Part shown: positions 1 through 12,147 of the stretch, piece after piece
Position numbering within the stretch: position 1 is the first letter of the stretch
Layout of the letters: each line of letters opens with the position of its first letter
Assembly (NCBI GenBank): GCA_030867875.1
Contig: JAOWCC010001634.1
Location: forward strand, 133,815,022 to 133,879,021
DNA: 64,000 bases
Direction of reading: 5' to 3'
DNA from: Actinernus sp. WN-2022
Taxonomy: Eukaryota; Cnidaria; Anthozoa; Actiniaria; Actinernidae
The notes under the pieces: model-generated
Seen by the model: only the letters and a program-made list of their open reading frames with translations
Told to the model about the DNA's origin: nothing
Databases searched by the model: none
Made by a program: the position numbers and the translations under genes

Positions 1-640
1 ATCACCAGAATAACTTAATTTATTTTACATTGAATAATGTTGATGTATACATTTTGTATACACCACAATTTAAATGCCTCTATCATTCCTGATCCTCACT
101 TTGATGTATACTTATTGTATACACTATAATTTTGGTTAGCCCTCAGTAGTATTGATGTATACTAAATGTATACATCATCAGTCTGTTTGATTTCTCAGCT
201 TTATGGTGATGTATACTTAATGTATACACCAAGATCATGTTTCAGCATCCATATTTTCTATCATTCCTGATCCTCACTTTGATGTATACTTATTGTATAC
301 ACTATAATTTTGGTTAGCCCTCAGTAGTATTGATGTATACTAAATGTATACATCATCAGTCTGTTTGATTTCTCAGCTTTATGGTGATGTATACTTAATG
401 TATACATCTTAATGATGTTTCAGCATCCATATTTTCCCTCACCTTTTATGTATACATAATGTATACATTTTAACTCTGATGTATACTTTATGTATACTTT
501 AATGTTCAGTTAGTATGTTATGAAAATTGCCATTTTTGCTATATGTACATTTGATGTATACATCAGATATACATTTAACCCTAAATGTATGATTGATGTA
601 TACCTTTTGTATACTAAATGTATACAAAACAGAGGCTCAT
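1..640. repeat. Palindromic TGTATACA minisatellite with a 179-bp duplication
   Basis: This stretch is full of short palindromes of the form GTATAC, a 4-8 nt spacer, then GTATAC, usually written GATGTATAC...GTATACATC. At least ten occur up to position 630. A block of about 150 bp starting near 79 is repeated almost exactly from about 258, a period of 179 bp, so the array has a longer tandem unit that contains several palindromes. No coding potential is seen. It is an intergenic AT-rich satellite; the array probably continues to the left of the window. Confidence 0.85.
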
Positions 641-659
641 TTTGGTAAGGGTAATGTTT

Positions 660-1844
660 CGTGCTTATATATCACAGTAGTTCATAAATCAGATTTCATA
701 GAAATGGGACAAACTACATTGTAACTACGGCACTGACTATATATGGCATGGTTACTGTATTGGTACATGTATGCTGTGACTTCCCTATTGTATCCAACCA
801 TTACATGCATAGAGTTATAGCCTGCTTTCAGGCGGTAGATGCAATGGTGTTTTTTTTGGGCAGCTAACAGATCATTGAAGTGGGTGCCATAGTGGCCGAG
901 CGTGATTGAGACCATATGTCTTTAATCATGGCGAACAATTTCGTACAGTCAGCGGTTGTCATTGCGGGCGCGTACGTGAAAATCTATTTTTTTAAAGAAA
1001 GCCGTTGATGAGTATTTATAGAATGAGGAGTGGTTACATGGACATCGACAGTCAAAATGGCGGACGAGCTGCTGTTTTCAACGTCCTGCGCGAAGGGAAA
1101 TGTAACAGCTGAACGAGTCGGGTCTGTCCCTTTAAACTTTGTACGTTTGGGAAGGAGAGTTTTGGCGTTAAAATGCAGTTATTTACAGGAAGTTTGGAAC
1201 CACCACAGCAAGTATTTCAACTCGTTTTTCTGGCGTTAGAATCTACTTTGGTATCTGCAGAATAGATTCAAACTTGTGGACCTCAAACATGAACTACTCG
1301 GAAGTCTTTGTAATTGAGCTTTCTGACTGGCCTTTACAGTATTTAACAGAAGATGTATGGCGGCTCTAGCTAATTTGGGTCGTTTTTTAGCAGAGCATCG
1401 GGAACCGGTCTAATCATCCACAACTTGTTAGCAATCATAGTCGAGGGCAGGAGCAGGCATGTTAACTGAAATTAAAACTTGTGGACCTCAAGAAATATAA
1501 ATATTAAAGCAGCAAATTGGAAAATTGCGAAAAGGTAAGCCTTGTCTTCACTGTTTTCACTAATTTTGGAACGACGTGTAATGCATTCTACGCATGCGCG
1601 GCGGCCATGATGTACGATATTGTTCGCCATGTAGATAATTGTCCCACTCATGTGAAATCTGCTCTATATTTCCCGTACAGCCCCGTGAGCCCAATTCCAC
1701 TCAAAGTCACATGATGGGCTGGGGGCCATATGTATTTGATGTTAGTGGGTCAGAAAAGCTGGCTGGAAAAACCTGGCCTTAAAAAGCCGACTGGAAAAGA
1801 ATGTCTGCTCCCATCAATATTGTTTTTTGCTTCTTGTTTTAGAA
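660..1844. other. Intergenic stretch; dispersed-repeat piece and CpG-rich block
   Basis: Positions 690-800 (gggacaaactac, then catggttactgta and tgctgtgac) match the small element at 61.35-61.52 kb, so this is a dispersed repeat. Positions 940-1,240 are richer in CpG and contain an ATG in good context at 1,056 (aaaATGGCGG), opening a 61-codon frame. It could be a 5' exon or promoter region of a gene, but nothing supports a product. No other gene is recognised here. Confidence 0.35.
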
Positions 1845-2149
1845 TAGCCTGCGAATACAGCTGTATCGCATCGGGAACCACAATCAAAGCGTGGCCCCCG
1901 AGAGAGACATCTGCTTGTTGAGACAGAAAATTCCATACTGATGATGTTATGCAGCCAGGATCTGGTCACATCATTTGATTGGCTATTATAATATGATAAT
2001 TAGGCATACTAGCCAATCAAATGACGCGACCAGATCCTGTCCACGAAACGTCATCAGTATGGAATTTTCCGTCTCAAGAGCAGACGTCTCTCTTGGTGGC
2101 CATGTTTTGATTGTGGTTCCCAAAGCGAGACGGCTGCATTCGCAGGCTA
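1845..2149. mobile_element. Foldback MITE, about 305 bp
   Basis: The sequence folds back on itself: the left end tagcctgcgaatacagc pairs with the right end gctgcattcgcaggcta, and pairing continues through the phrases ccatactgatgatgtt/aacgtcatcagtatgg and atttgattggcta/tagccaatcaaat around a loop near 2,000. The arms are roughly 130-140 bp with scattered mismatches. It has no coding capacity, which is typical of a non-autonomous foldback element. Confidence 0.8.
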
Positions 2150-2694
2150 GTTTTACAATTGAAAGTGCATGGTCACATGATAAAAAGCTTTTTGACTGAG
2201 TTAGGTGGACCGGATGGGGAAATACCAGAAACACATAAGGGAGTTGAAATGTGTAATGCCCATACTTTGCTTTAGTGCCATGCTATGGATTATTAAGCAC
2301 ATAAAAGTACCATAATTATGGGATAAAATGGCAACCAGCTTCTGTGTCTAGACTAGCTGTCACACTAGACTAGACTGTATTTTCCAAATATGGCACTTTT
2401 TATTCACTGAATAATGCAGAGCATGGAGCTGCTGTTACATGTTACAACTCCCTGATATGTTTCTGGAAATACTTGGCTCTCTGTCAATTTGTACAGACCT
2501 CGCTGCACTTTGTTATGGCCCAAAGTCAAATATTTTCCTGTCCTACCCTTCCATTTAGTCAATAAGTACCTTAATACGTGTACATGTAGTTAATTAGTAT
2601 CATTGTTATACTGATAGGTCAAAATGAAAGATTCTTCCTGATATCTCTGTATTAATTAGTACCTTTAATAAGGCCCTTTATTAATTTTATTTTT

Positions 2695-5600
2695 ATGAAT
2701 GACACAATATTCATGACATGCAATTATGGTTCTGAATTGAAGGCCAAATCCATGATGGAAAATACCAACAGTAAAGATTCAAGGGACAATGAAGACCTGA
2801 CACCTTTGGTCAAAGGAAACAGCTCAAGCCTCAGCTCAAGTGTTAAACTGAATAGCAGGAGCCATCTTCCTGGTGGTGCCACCAGACTTCACGTCACATT
2901 ATGCATCCTGATTACAGAGTTATGTGAGAGGCTTACATTCTATGGCCTTACTGCTAACATGGTTCCCTTTTTTGAAGACAAGCTGCAGTTCAGTAGACCA
3001 GCCCCATCTACTTTCAACCTCGTTTTTATAGGTATATATACATACAGTACATGGTATATGCATCAGTATGTTAATCAGGGTTTTTGCCAGGATTTGGAGG
3101 TAAATTCAGGCAAAATCAGAAATGAAAAAAACGTGGAAAATGTGTAGGGTTAAGGTCAGGGAAGTCAGACAACAAATTGATTTTTTTAGGCTCCAAGGGT
3201 GAGCACATTAATTTATAAATTATTGTAATGCAATGAGTGACATCCAGTGGCTAAACTTAATTGGGACTTGATATGAGAGAGGGGTCAGTCTGATAGGGGA
3301 GGGGTGGGAGTAATTCCTTGGGGAAGTGGGCCATTGCCACCCCTCCCTATTTGACCCTCTGGCAACAACCCTGTTCATCTCTTTAAAGCATTATGACCTT
3401 TTTAAAATTTTAAAAGTTGCTGCAACAATTTACATTTCAAAACTAAGGGCCAAAGGGAGGGTGGCATTGATGACAGATAGGACAAAAAATATACAAACTG
3501 TCTGTATAAAACTAAGTACAGAGCTGCAAACTAGGAAATAAAGAGCAACATGTTCTGAGCAAGAAAAAAGATTGGCCCTACATTACCCCCATGGAAGGGA
3601 CTGGAAATTCCAGATGGGTTGGGGTTTCAATCTGTCCAAATTTCCAGTAGGGAGGGGGTTACACCAAGGCTTATATTTTCCAGAGGGTAACGCATGTAAT
3701 CGTAACTGCGTGACTGATGTCTTTCGATGATCATTGCTTTTTTTCTGTAGATTTCAAATAAGTTGTCTCAAAATCTTTTATCTGTTTGAGAGTGCTTTCA
3801 AGACAATCCATTTTCAGTGCCTTTCCTTAAAGCCAAAGTGATTCCTGAGGAGCAAGACATCCCTGGATGGACGACAAAACAAGAAAGCAGCCATTTTGTT
3901 TTTCTCTCACTCAATCTGACGAGCGTTTTGCATGCAAAAACTCATTTATTCACCGAATTAAGTGGAGTAAAAGCTATTGGCAGTCTCTTTGGTAATTATT
4001 ATCCAAGTGTAATACAATATTTGGCCATACAAGTCAGTCTTTCCACATCAAACTTTTGAAAATATAATTCATCGCGATCAATTTCACAATCGTTTTTGCC
4101 TAGTAACTCCAGGCCTTGTGTGCTAAGAACAGGTATTCCGCAATTAAAACTGCTTTATGTAATATATAAAAAACGAGAGCTAGTGTTTTATCAGGGGATC
4201 CAAACCGAGAAAGACGAAAGCATGAGGCCGCTTCGGCCTTCTCAAGCGAAAACAATATACCTGCATTCATAAATCATTAAAAAGTATTGTTTGCCTACCC
4301 ATTGTATAATAAAAGAAAATGTTATCAGCAGATCAAAGGCCAAAAACAAATCCATGCTAAAGCTCAGTCTGCAGGGGGAGGGCAAAAAATAGACTCCTTT
4401 GGGAATCATCTGAGTCCACATTGTCTGTGTCAATTCTTACTAATATTTTTTTAGTGCAGTAAGTGAACAACCTTTCTACATTAAAGTCTTACATAATAAG
4501 TTCTTTTTCCAAGCCATTTTATGACTCTTAAATGATTAAACAATATTTCTTTATCATTTCCAGGAACTTGCTACTTCATTCCTTTAATTGGGGGATGGCT
4601 TGCAGACACCTATACTGGCCGCTACAATGCTATATATGGAAGTTCTCTTGTGTACTTTGTAGGCACTGTTATGTTTGCTACTGGTTCCTGTGATGATAAG
4701 TATTTTCAGGACTTATTTGGTGAAACAATTCAAAAAGGAAGTAAACGGGCATTGTGTATCACAGCATTGGTGCTGATTGCCATTGGTACAGGAGGAATTA
4801 AAGCTAACGTCTCACCCTTTGGAGCTGACCAAGTCCAACGCAATGGTCCTCGGGCAGTGCAAAGGTTTTTTAACTGGTTTTACTGGTTTATCAACATAGG
4901 CTCCTTCGTTTCCTTCACGTTAATTGTTTGGGTTCAGCAGCAGTATTCATTTTTCTTCGGATATGCCATAACTGCCTGCTCAATGCTTTTGGGTGTCATC
5001 ACATTCTTGGTCGGGCGTAACAAATACATTGCACGGCCACCTGGTGGTAGCATTCTCACAGACACCTTTCAAGTTTTTAAAGAAGCAATTAAGAGATGCA
5101 AATGTAGGAATAGACACAAAGAGGAAGAACGTGGTGTAAAGAACTGTTTAGACAGAGCCAAGCAGTCCAATGGGGGAAAATTCTCAGATTCCCAAGTTGA
5201 GGATGTTAAATCACTCATTAGGCTTTTTCCAGTGTTCGCAATGTTTATTGTGTACTGGTGTCTCTACTCTCAGGTAAGAATAATCTGATGTTTTATTAGA
5301 CACAACTTTTTATAGCCACCTAAGGGACTGGTTGTTAATTGGTGCAGGGGGGGGGGGGGGGGGGGGGGAGGCTGGTGCAAATGAAAAATGCCATGGTGAA
5401 TTGTTGATGACTCACGCTCTAGCTTATTATGCATGCCCCCCCCTAATTTGCGGCACGGTGACCCTACCAAATTTTGCACCAGCCTCACCCTTCAATGATA
5501 GGTATCCAACATGGGGCTAATCCAATAAAACTTCTACAATTCTATTTTACAAGTCTAGTCATAATAAATGTTTTGAGGTCTAGAAACAATGGGCAGCCTT

Positions 5601-8600
5601 GTAATAAAAATAATACTATATTATTGGTGTTGTAGTTTAACACTTATTATTGAATTGCCTCTTGGTTATTATGCACTTGTCTAGTCAATATTAGAAACCC
5701 CCACACCCCCATTCCCAGGACATGCTGGGGGATTTGATACATATCCTGAGCAAATGACACAAAAAACCCCAACTCCTGGGGAAAATGTTTAGATCAAATT
5801 CCCCGAAGTGCAGACCTAATTATTATTATAATGAGGGAAAAGTTGATCCACCAGAAGGCTCTGGTTTCAAATACAAATTACCAAGGGCTTAAACTTTTTT
5901 AGTAAATAATTTGATAACTTAGTAAACTCACAGTCAATTACAAATCAAGAAAACTTCAATCTGTTAAAGTCTTAAAGTGCAACTAACCCCTTTTGCAATT
6001 TATATATATATGAATCTTTGAAAGGTATTGAGTACTTCTGCGAAGAAATTTTTGGCTTACAGAGAATACTCTATGTTCTAGGCTTGTTTGAAATGGTGAA
6101 AACTTGACCTTTCCTGACCCATGACCGCGTAAGAAAAAGCCTGGGTCGATTCTTGATCTTACGTCATCCAACTCATTCGACTTTGCAGTAATTTGAATAA
6201 ATATTTAGCATTTTGTCTAAAATAACTGTTTTCTTTACTAACAACTCACGGACTGTGTGTATTCTCTATATCGATCTTGTTGTGATAGAAAGGCGCCATG
6301 GGGAATAATGCATTAATGAGGTGACGTAAGATCAAGAATCGACCCAGGCTTTTTCTTGCGCGGTCATGGGTCAGGAAAGGTCAAATTTTCACCATTTCAA
6401 ACAAGCCTAGAGCATAGAGTATTCTCTGTAAGCCAAAAATGTATTCGCAGAAGTACTCAAAACCTTTCAAAGATTCATATGTATAAAAATTGCAAAAGGG
6501 GTTAGTTGCACTTTAAGCTTATCTTTTAAGTAGTTTTTGTTTTTGCGAAACATTTCACGTAAATACGCGTACATACTAAGAACTAGAAACAGGGGTGACT
6601 GCCTCTGTTTTCTTTTAATTTCGGCGGGAAACTAGGGAGAGATACGTGCGCGATCGGCTCATCAAAAGCGCATGCGCATGACGTTTTGCCGCTGTGTGGT
6701 CCTCGATATTTGTTGAATACGCGCATGCGCACTATGGCGGCAGGTCGGACGAGGGGTCCAAGATCTCACAACTTATTCACCCAACATTGTTGAAGCGATG
6801 TTGACATGCATGTTTTCAACATCCTTCAACATGATGCAGCAAATGTTGAACTGCGCAGTAAGAAATTAGTGGGGTCTGGGTACGAGATTGGTTTGACCCA
6901 GGTTTTACATCGTGTTGGCCAATGTTGAACAACAATGTTCAAATGTTAATTTAGTCCCGCGGCTTAATGGTACAGCTCTGCAACAGTTAAAGTGCACCTA
7001 AACCATCGCAATTGTTTTACCTACATGTATGAACCCCCGAAAAGTATTGAGTAATTATCTGAAGAAAGTTTTGGCTTACAGAATATGCTCTGTTCTACGC
7101 TTGTTTGAAATAGTGGAAAAATTACCTTTCCTGACCAATGACCGCAAAAGTAAAAGGTAAAGTCGATTCGTGGATAGACGTCATCTCATTAATTCGACTT
7201 TGCAATAATTTGAAGAAATACATAACATTTTGACTAAAAGGACCTTTTTCTTTACTAACAACTCACAGACTGTGTATATTCTCTATAAATCGATGTTGTT
7301 GTGATAGAAATGCGCTGGAAAATAATGCATTAATGAGATGACATCTACTCAGGAATCGATCCAGGCTTTCACTTACATGGTCATGGGTCAGGAAAGGTAA
7401 ATTTTTCCCTATTTCAAACAAGCGTAGAACATAGAGTATTCTCTGTATTAACCAAATGTTTTTCAGAGAAGTACTCAGAATGATTTGGACATCTGTAAGT
7501 ATAAAAGTTGTAAGAGGGTTTAGGTGCACTCGAAGCTCTCCTCAGTTTTCTTTACAGTGTTCACTAATCACTGCATCATATTTCTCTGTTTGGCAGATGC
7601 AGACATCATACCTCATTCAAGCTCAGTACATGAATCTGGACTATGGTTTTCAATTCCCTGCTGCCTCCCTTTCTATTTTTGATATTATCAGTGTGCTTCT
7701 GCTTATTCCCATCATGGACAAGACGGTCTATCCATTCCTACGTTACTGCGGATTCCGGTTTACTCCACTGCGACGTATCGGTACTGGCATGTTGTTTGCT
7801 GCAGCATCTGTTGCCGTTGCAGGACTTGTGGAGATAGAGAGGAAGAATACGTTGGAAAATGGAGGATGGCATGACCAAGACCTGTTTAACAAAAGTGTCA
7901 ATGCTTCAAACACCAGCGTATTTTATCAAGTGCCTCAGTTCTTACTGATTGGAACAAGCGAGGTGTTCACAAGTATTACAGGTAGAGTAAAAGTACTAAC
8001 TTCTTACTAACTACAGTGTCATATACTGTAAAGAAACCCATATCAAACAACGAGTGTCGATTTAGTGGCCTGGGACCTAGAAACCGCCATTTTGAATTTC
8101 CTGTCAGCTCTTCCAAATATGGAATATGGAATTTTCCTAATATGGAAGAGACCGCGGGAAGTTCAAAACAACACTTTTGCCTGCTATTTTATTGATATGG
8201 TTAAAAAAGAATACACCTCTAAAAGAAAAAACACACAGCAGCTTTGTCATCCTTGGTAGTCTGTGGAAACAACCGTCTCCATTCGAGGGCCAAAAGCGTA
8301 ACCAGTGTGTAGCCATTTAACAGCCACCAATCGAACATTGACTCCATACATGCGCATCACCATGTCGTAGCACCTTCAATTCAGAAATATTAAGACTATT
8401 TATAATAGGCCTTTTACAGGAAACAGTAACGTGCTGATATATCACTTGACTTCAATAACCAGTGAATAGCCCACTTCCGCGATATGCTTTACTTGTCACG
8501 ACAAAGGTTTCAATACGAGGCCCCGTGCTAAATTAAATTTATTCTTTTCACAGAGAAAATAATAAATTTAATTTAGCACGGAGGCTCGTATTGAAACCTT

Positions 8601-9302
8601 TGTGCGTGACAAGTAAAGCATATCGCGGAAGTGGGCTATTGCGCTCGCGATCCCAAGGGAAAGGCTTTACTGGAGGGCAAACAAACTTCTAAACGTTGTT
8701 TTAGAAAGATCGACAATCGATTGGAGTTGGAAAATAGCATCTACAAACAGGTTTTGCTAACACTAGCTAGACACTCCCGATCTCGTACAAGTGCCTTTAA
8801 ATAGATGAAGTCAGATTTTTTTGCTGTCCAGTTCAACCACGTGATTGCATTCCTGCAAAAGACCCATTGTATTCACAACAACCAGAGTCCTTTACGGTCT
8901 TGGCGTGGTGCTTATTTCTTATGACTGGACAACATTTTTTGTAACATCTGTCTTGCAGGTTTAGAGTTTGCCTACTCACAAGCACCCAAATGTCTTCAAG
9001 GTTTGGTAATGGGAATATTTTTGGTGACATCTGGTCTTGGAAACTACCTGTCAGGTGCTCTGGCCAACATAGTATTTAAGGTGGACAGATCATGGTACCC
9101 TGTTAACCCAAATAATGGGCACCTCGAGCGATATTTCTTTTTTCTTGCTGTTTTAATGTTGGGAAACTTTTTGATATTTTTAATAGTGGCTATCCGCTAC
9201 GAGTATGTTGTGCCTCGGAGAGACCGGGGAGACAGGGCTAAAGTGGTTAAACAGTCGGATGAGCCTAGTTCTATATCATCAGTTGAAGTCCTCACCAATT
9301 AG
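2695..9302 (+). CDS. SLC15A4: SLC15A4-like proton-coupled oligopeptide/histidine transporter (POT family), 4 exons
   Basis: Coding exons are 2695-3031, 4564-5273, 7597-7981 and 8959-9302. All introns are GT-AG, phases fit (1,776 nt, 591 residues plus stop), and every junction falls inside a conserved block. The product is a 12-helix major-facilitator transporter coupling protons to uptake of histidine or di/tripeptides; the SLC15A4 group works in endolysosomal membranes. The POT signature ExxERxxFYG (TELCERLTFYG) is in helix 1, GGWLAD opens exon 2, and the PTR2 signature (ADQV...FFNWFYW) follows. The junctions read YSQ-MQTSY and TG-LEFAYSQAP, as in vertebrate SLC15A4. The N-terminus has a DLTPLV patch that could be an acidic dileucine-like sorting signal. 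The start is uncertain: ATGs at 2695, 2713, 2752 and 2755 are in frame. Introns carry MITEs. SLC15A3 is the other possible name. Confidence 0.93.
3076..3373. mobile_element. Dispersed MITE copy A in transporter intron 1
   Basis: It begins cagggtttttgccagga and ends ctggcaacaaccctg, an imperfect inverted pair. The body (gtgacatccagtgg, ggtcagtctgata, ccctatttgaccctctgg) matches a second copy at 9,557-9,849 downstream of the same gene. It is non-coding and diverged. Confidence 0.65.
5348..5368. repeat. Poly-G tract
   Basis: An almost pure run of about 20 G lies just inside intron 2 of the transporter gene. It is a simple repeat and its true length may be uncertain in the assembly. Confidence 0.8.
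5976..6512. mobile_element. piggyBac-type foldback MITE with TTAA target duplication (copy 1)
   Basis: The ends are AGTGCAACTAACCCC and its inverse, directly flanked by TTAA at 5972-5975 and 6513-6516. TTAA duplication is the hallmark of piggyBac transposition. The arms are about 220 bp each and include a long well-paired stretch (cctttcctgacccatgac, cctgggtcgattcttgatc) around a short loop near 6,240. There is no transposase; it would be mobilised in trans. It lies in intron 2 of the transporter gene. Confidence 0.85.
6991..7530. mobile_element. piggyBac-type foldback MITE (copy 2)
   Basis: A second, more diverged member of the family at 5,976 lies 480 bp further on. Its left end is TTAA then AGTGCACCTAAACC; the right end is ggtttaggtgcact followed by cgaa instead of TTAA, so the right duplication has decayed. 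Internal order is the same (tttggcttacag, cttgtttgaaat, cctttcctgacc, then the inverse). It ends 66 bp before exon 3 of the transporter. Confidence 0.8.
8404..8869. mobile_element. MITE with nested foldback insertion
   Basis: Left end aataggccttttacagg and right end cctgcaaaagacccatt form inverted termini, each followed inward by a CACGTG-like E-box region. The same family is complete at 38,918-39,206 and partly present at 45.63-45.74 kb. Here the element is split by a smaller foldback element at 8,469-8,636. It lies in intron 3 of the transporter gene. Confidence 0.7.
8469..8636. mobile_element. Nested 168-bp foldback MITE with TA duplication
   Basis: The ends GCCCACTTCCGCGATATGC and inverse are flanked by TA on both sides (8467-8468 and 8637-8638), as expected for Tc1/mariner-type insertion. 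The arms of about 75 bp pair almost perfectly, with a loop around 8,555. It sits inside an older MITE, so it inserted later. Confidence 0.85.
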
Positions 9303-9556
9303 AGCGAATTTCACATGAGTGTCGAAAGACCAAACGCAAATTACCCACAGCCAGCCAAACATAGGAGCGAGTAATCACAAGTAACTCATAAATGGCTTCC
9401 CTGTGAGCCAATGACAAGCCAAACCAAAACCAATTTGTGTTTGGTTTTACTTTGGATTCTGATTGGTTGGTCTATTTTCTCAGCCAATAGGAGGGCTTAG
9501 TGAACGCAAAACCAAAACACTTCCGACAGTCATGTGAAAACTGCTCTAATATTCAG

Positions 9557-9849
9557 CAGGGTTTTCGCCAGGATTTGGGGGAAGGTCAGACAAAGTCAGA
9601 AATGGGAACAAATGTAAAATATGGGAACGATATTTGGGGGTAAGATTTGGCAAAGTCAGAAAACAAATGAGACAAAATTGTTCGAAACTCGAGGATGAGG
9701 CATAAATTATATTGTAACCCAGTGAGTGACGTGCAGAGTGAAGGGAATTTGAGAGGCAGTCTGACGAGAGGGGGGGGGGGGGGGAGTCTGATGGGGAGGG
9801 GGCAGTTCATTGAGGAAGGCCCCCTATTTGACACTGGCGACAACTCTGG
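9557..9849. mobile_element. Dispersed MITE copy B downstream of the transporter gene
   Basis: It shares its start (cagggttttcgccaggattt) and its internal order with copy A at 3,076-3,373. The right terminus is ctggcgacaactctg. A poly-G run lies inside it. It is non-coding. Confidence 0.6.
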
Positions 9850-11289
9850 TCAGTATTGACCAAAATCTGAATTCCCTACTAAAGTAACTTTTATATATGT
9901 TTTTATTCATTTATTTGTGTTTCGATCGAAGAGCTCTTTGATTTACATGGCACATCTGAAAATCAGTTGATCGATCATCTGTGTATAAATGATGTTAAAC
10001 AAAATCGTTTGATGTCACTGTTGGGGTCAATAGATCAGTTTACGGTTCATGCGCGGTTGTACAAATCCTTTGTTTATTTTTGCGGGTAGGCAGATGTTAG
10101 ACCAAAGTCGTTCCCAGTTCTTCTCTGTCACCAAAACTAGAGATTTTAATCACGTGATGTGTGCATCCAAGATGGCGGCGAAGCTAAATATTGAAAAACA
10201 CGTGTACGCCTACAAACCATAGGTATCCCAATCCGGAGTGAGCGAGATGCGTTTAACGGTATTTCCACGCAGCGCACGATGTAGTGAAAACAGGTCTACT
10301 AAACGGCTCGAAATGGAGTTTACTTGGATAAAGAAAAAGTGGAAGGGTGTCACAATGCTACCAGGATGTATCTAAGCTAGAAGAGAATCCTAAAAAGCCG
10401 TTCATTTTCCGTTAGCGCCGAAGCGAAGCGATCGATAGCACATGTTCAGATTTAATGGCTTCTCCTGGCTTTCGACGGATGAAACTTACCAGAAAACTAC
10501 ACAGTAATTAATGCACTTCATCTATTACCCTTACCTATTTAAAATCGTCTTACTGATAAAATTTGACCAATTGAATCTATACAAGTTCTCTGTGGACTCA
10601 GCCCGTTACGTAGAGCCAATAAAAAGCATTGTTGAACAACCTTTGCGTTACAACTGACGAGCCAATCAGAATACGTGATAGTTCAGCCTTTACCAGGATC
10701 TTCTCCCGCAGTAGCCGCCATCTTGAATCTGACCGAGAAGACCATGGGTACGAGGTTGATATTAGACAATGTGGCCCGGCAGTTGAAACAAAAGTGGATC
10801 TTCAGAAAGTACAGGACAGATGCCTAGATATAAATGGACTACCTAGGGACTTTGTTAAGTCACTAGCAATAAGGCGTGAGAATTCAACGAGGAAAGAGTT
10901 CAGACGCATTTTGGAGTCTGAAACATCCGTGCAAGCGATTTTTAAATAAGGCAGCGGAACATACGTATAACTTAAGGTCATTTTCTAAGCGTTTGCCAAA
11001 ATCAAAGTACCAATGTCATACACGTCATTTATTGCTAGAGGTGCCAGGCTCAATTTCTAGAGATGATATATAGTAGTAGTGTTTTAGCTGTATCCCCCAA
11101 CATTGTAAATATTATAGTAGTCTTTTTAGTTTTTCCAAATCATTTCGAGTTTCATAGTCTTTTAAATTGTAATATCGTAATAATTTTTAGCCAAAGATGG
11201 TAAATAACGTATATTATTATAATGTTTATTAAAAGACTTGAACAACTGCGCACGAACCGTAAACTGGTCTATTCAAGTTAAGACCGTGC

Positions 11290-11870
11290 ATTAAAGTGGT
11301 TGACATTAAACCGTGCTCAGTTCGTGTAGTGTTGTATCGTCATGACGTGTATCATATCGTGTGTCGCGTAGTATCGTGTCGTCTCGTGCCACGTCACGTC
11401 ATGTATTGTATCGTGTGTTGTGTTGTGTCGTGTTTCTTATCGCGTTTATCGCGTCATGTATCATGTCATGTATCATGTCATGTATCGTATCGTATTTCGT
11501 AAAGCGTTTGTCGCGCCATGTATTTTGTCATCTATAATGTACTCAACAAAATATATGGATTCTGATTGGTCAATGAAAAATCAAAAAAATCAAACAAAAA
11601 ATCGCATGAACTGCTTGTGCTATACTTGATTTATAGGCACTGAGTGATATTTTGAAAGTTCTCAAATTGCGGAACTTTCAAAATATAAATCTCGTATAAA
11701 CACTCGCGTTTATGCGATTTCCTGTACGTATCGTATCGTGTCGTGTTTCGTATCGTGTTTGTCGCGTCATGTGTCATGTCATGTATCGTATCGTATTTCG
11801 TAAAGCGTTTGTTGCGTCATGTCGTATGGCATATCGTTTCGTGTCGTGTCGTGTGCTGTCATCTAGTGTA
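11290..11870. repeat. Low-complexity GTATCGTGTCGTG-rich repeat
   Basis: Short degenerate words (tatcgtgtcgtg, catgtcatgtat, gtttgtcgcg) are repeated irregularly in two blocks, 11,290-11,530 and 11,725-11,870. Several open frames here arise only from this skewed composition. Confidence 0.7.
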
Positions 11871-12147
11871 TTTGTTAAAAGTGTTTAGTTGTTATTTTGT
11901 AACCTACTATTGTCCATTTTCAATTGGTATCTCGGCTACAAAATCATGGGTAACGTGAACCTTACGATTGCACTCATTTTACAGTGCGACTACTGAAACC
12001 GGGAGCACTCAAACAACGAGCACTAAACACATTGCAAAACAAAAAGAAATAATTCCAAAGTATAAATCCTAGTATATCCATGCGATTTTCTTCTTTCGAA
12101 ATACTTTGACTTGTCGACCAAATTAGCCTTTTATCGGATCGAAGCTC

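Larger units (their letters stand above)
9303..12147. other. Gene-poor intergenic stretch
   Basis: It contains the diverged MITE copy B at 9,557-9,849 with a G-tract near 9,770-9,784, then sequence without recognisable genes. An open frame at 10,629-10,949 encodes a charged 106-residue peptide with no domain that I know. From about 11,290 to 11,870 the sequence is a low-complexity mixture of TATCGTGTCGTG and CATGTCATGTAT words, interrupted near 11,530-11,720. Confidence 0.5.

Noticed and set aside
1030..1239. CpG-rich frame with good ATG context (MADELLFSTSC)
   Set aside because: Could be a 5' exon, but no homology, donor site or link to the transporter can be shown; mentioned only as a possible promoter region.
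10629..11073. Charged 106-codon frame and neighbouring frame
   Set aside because: No domain, no splice pattern and no conserved motif that I can recognise; it may be a repeat fragment.
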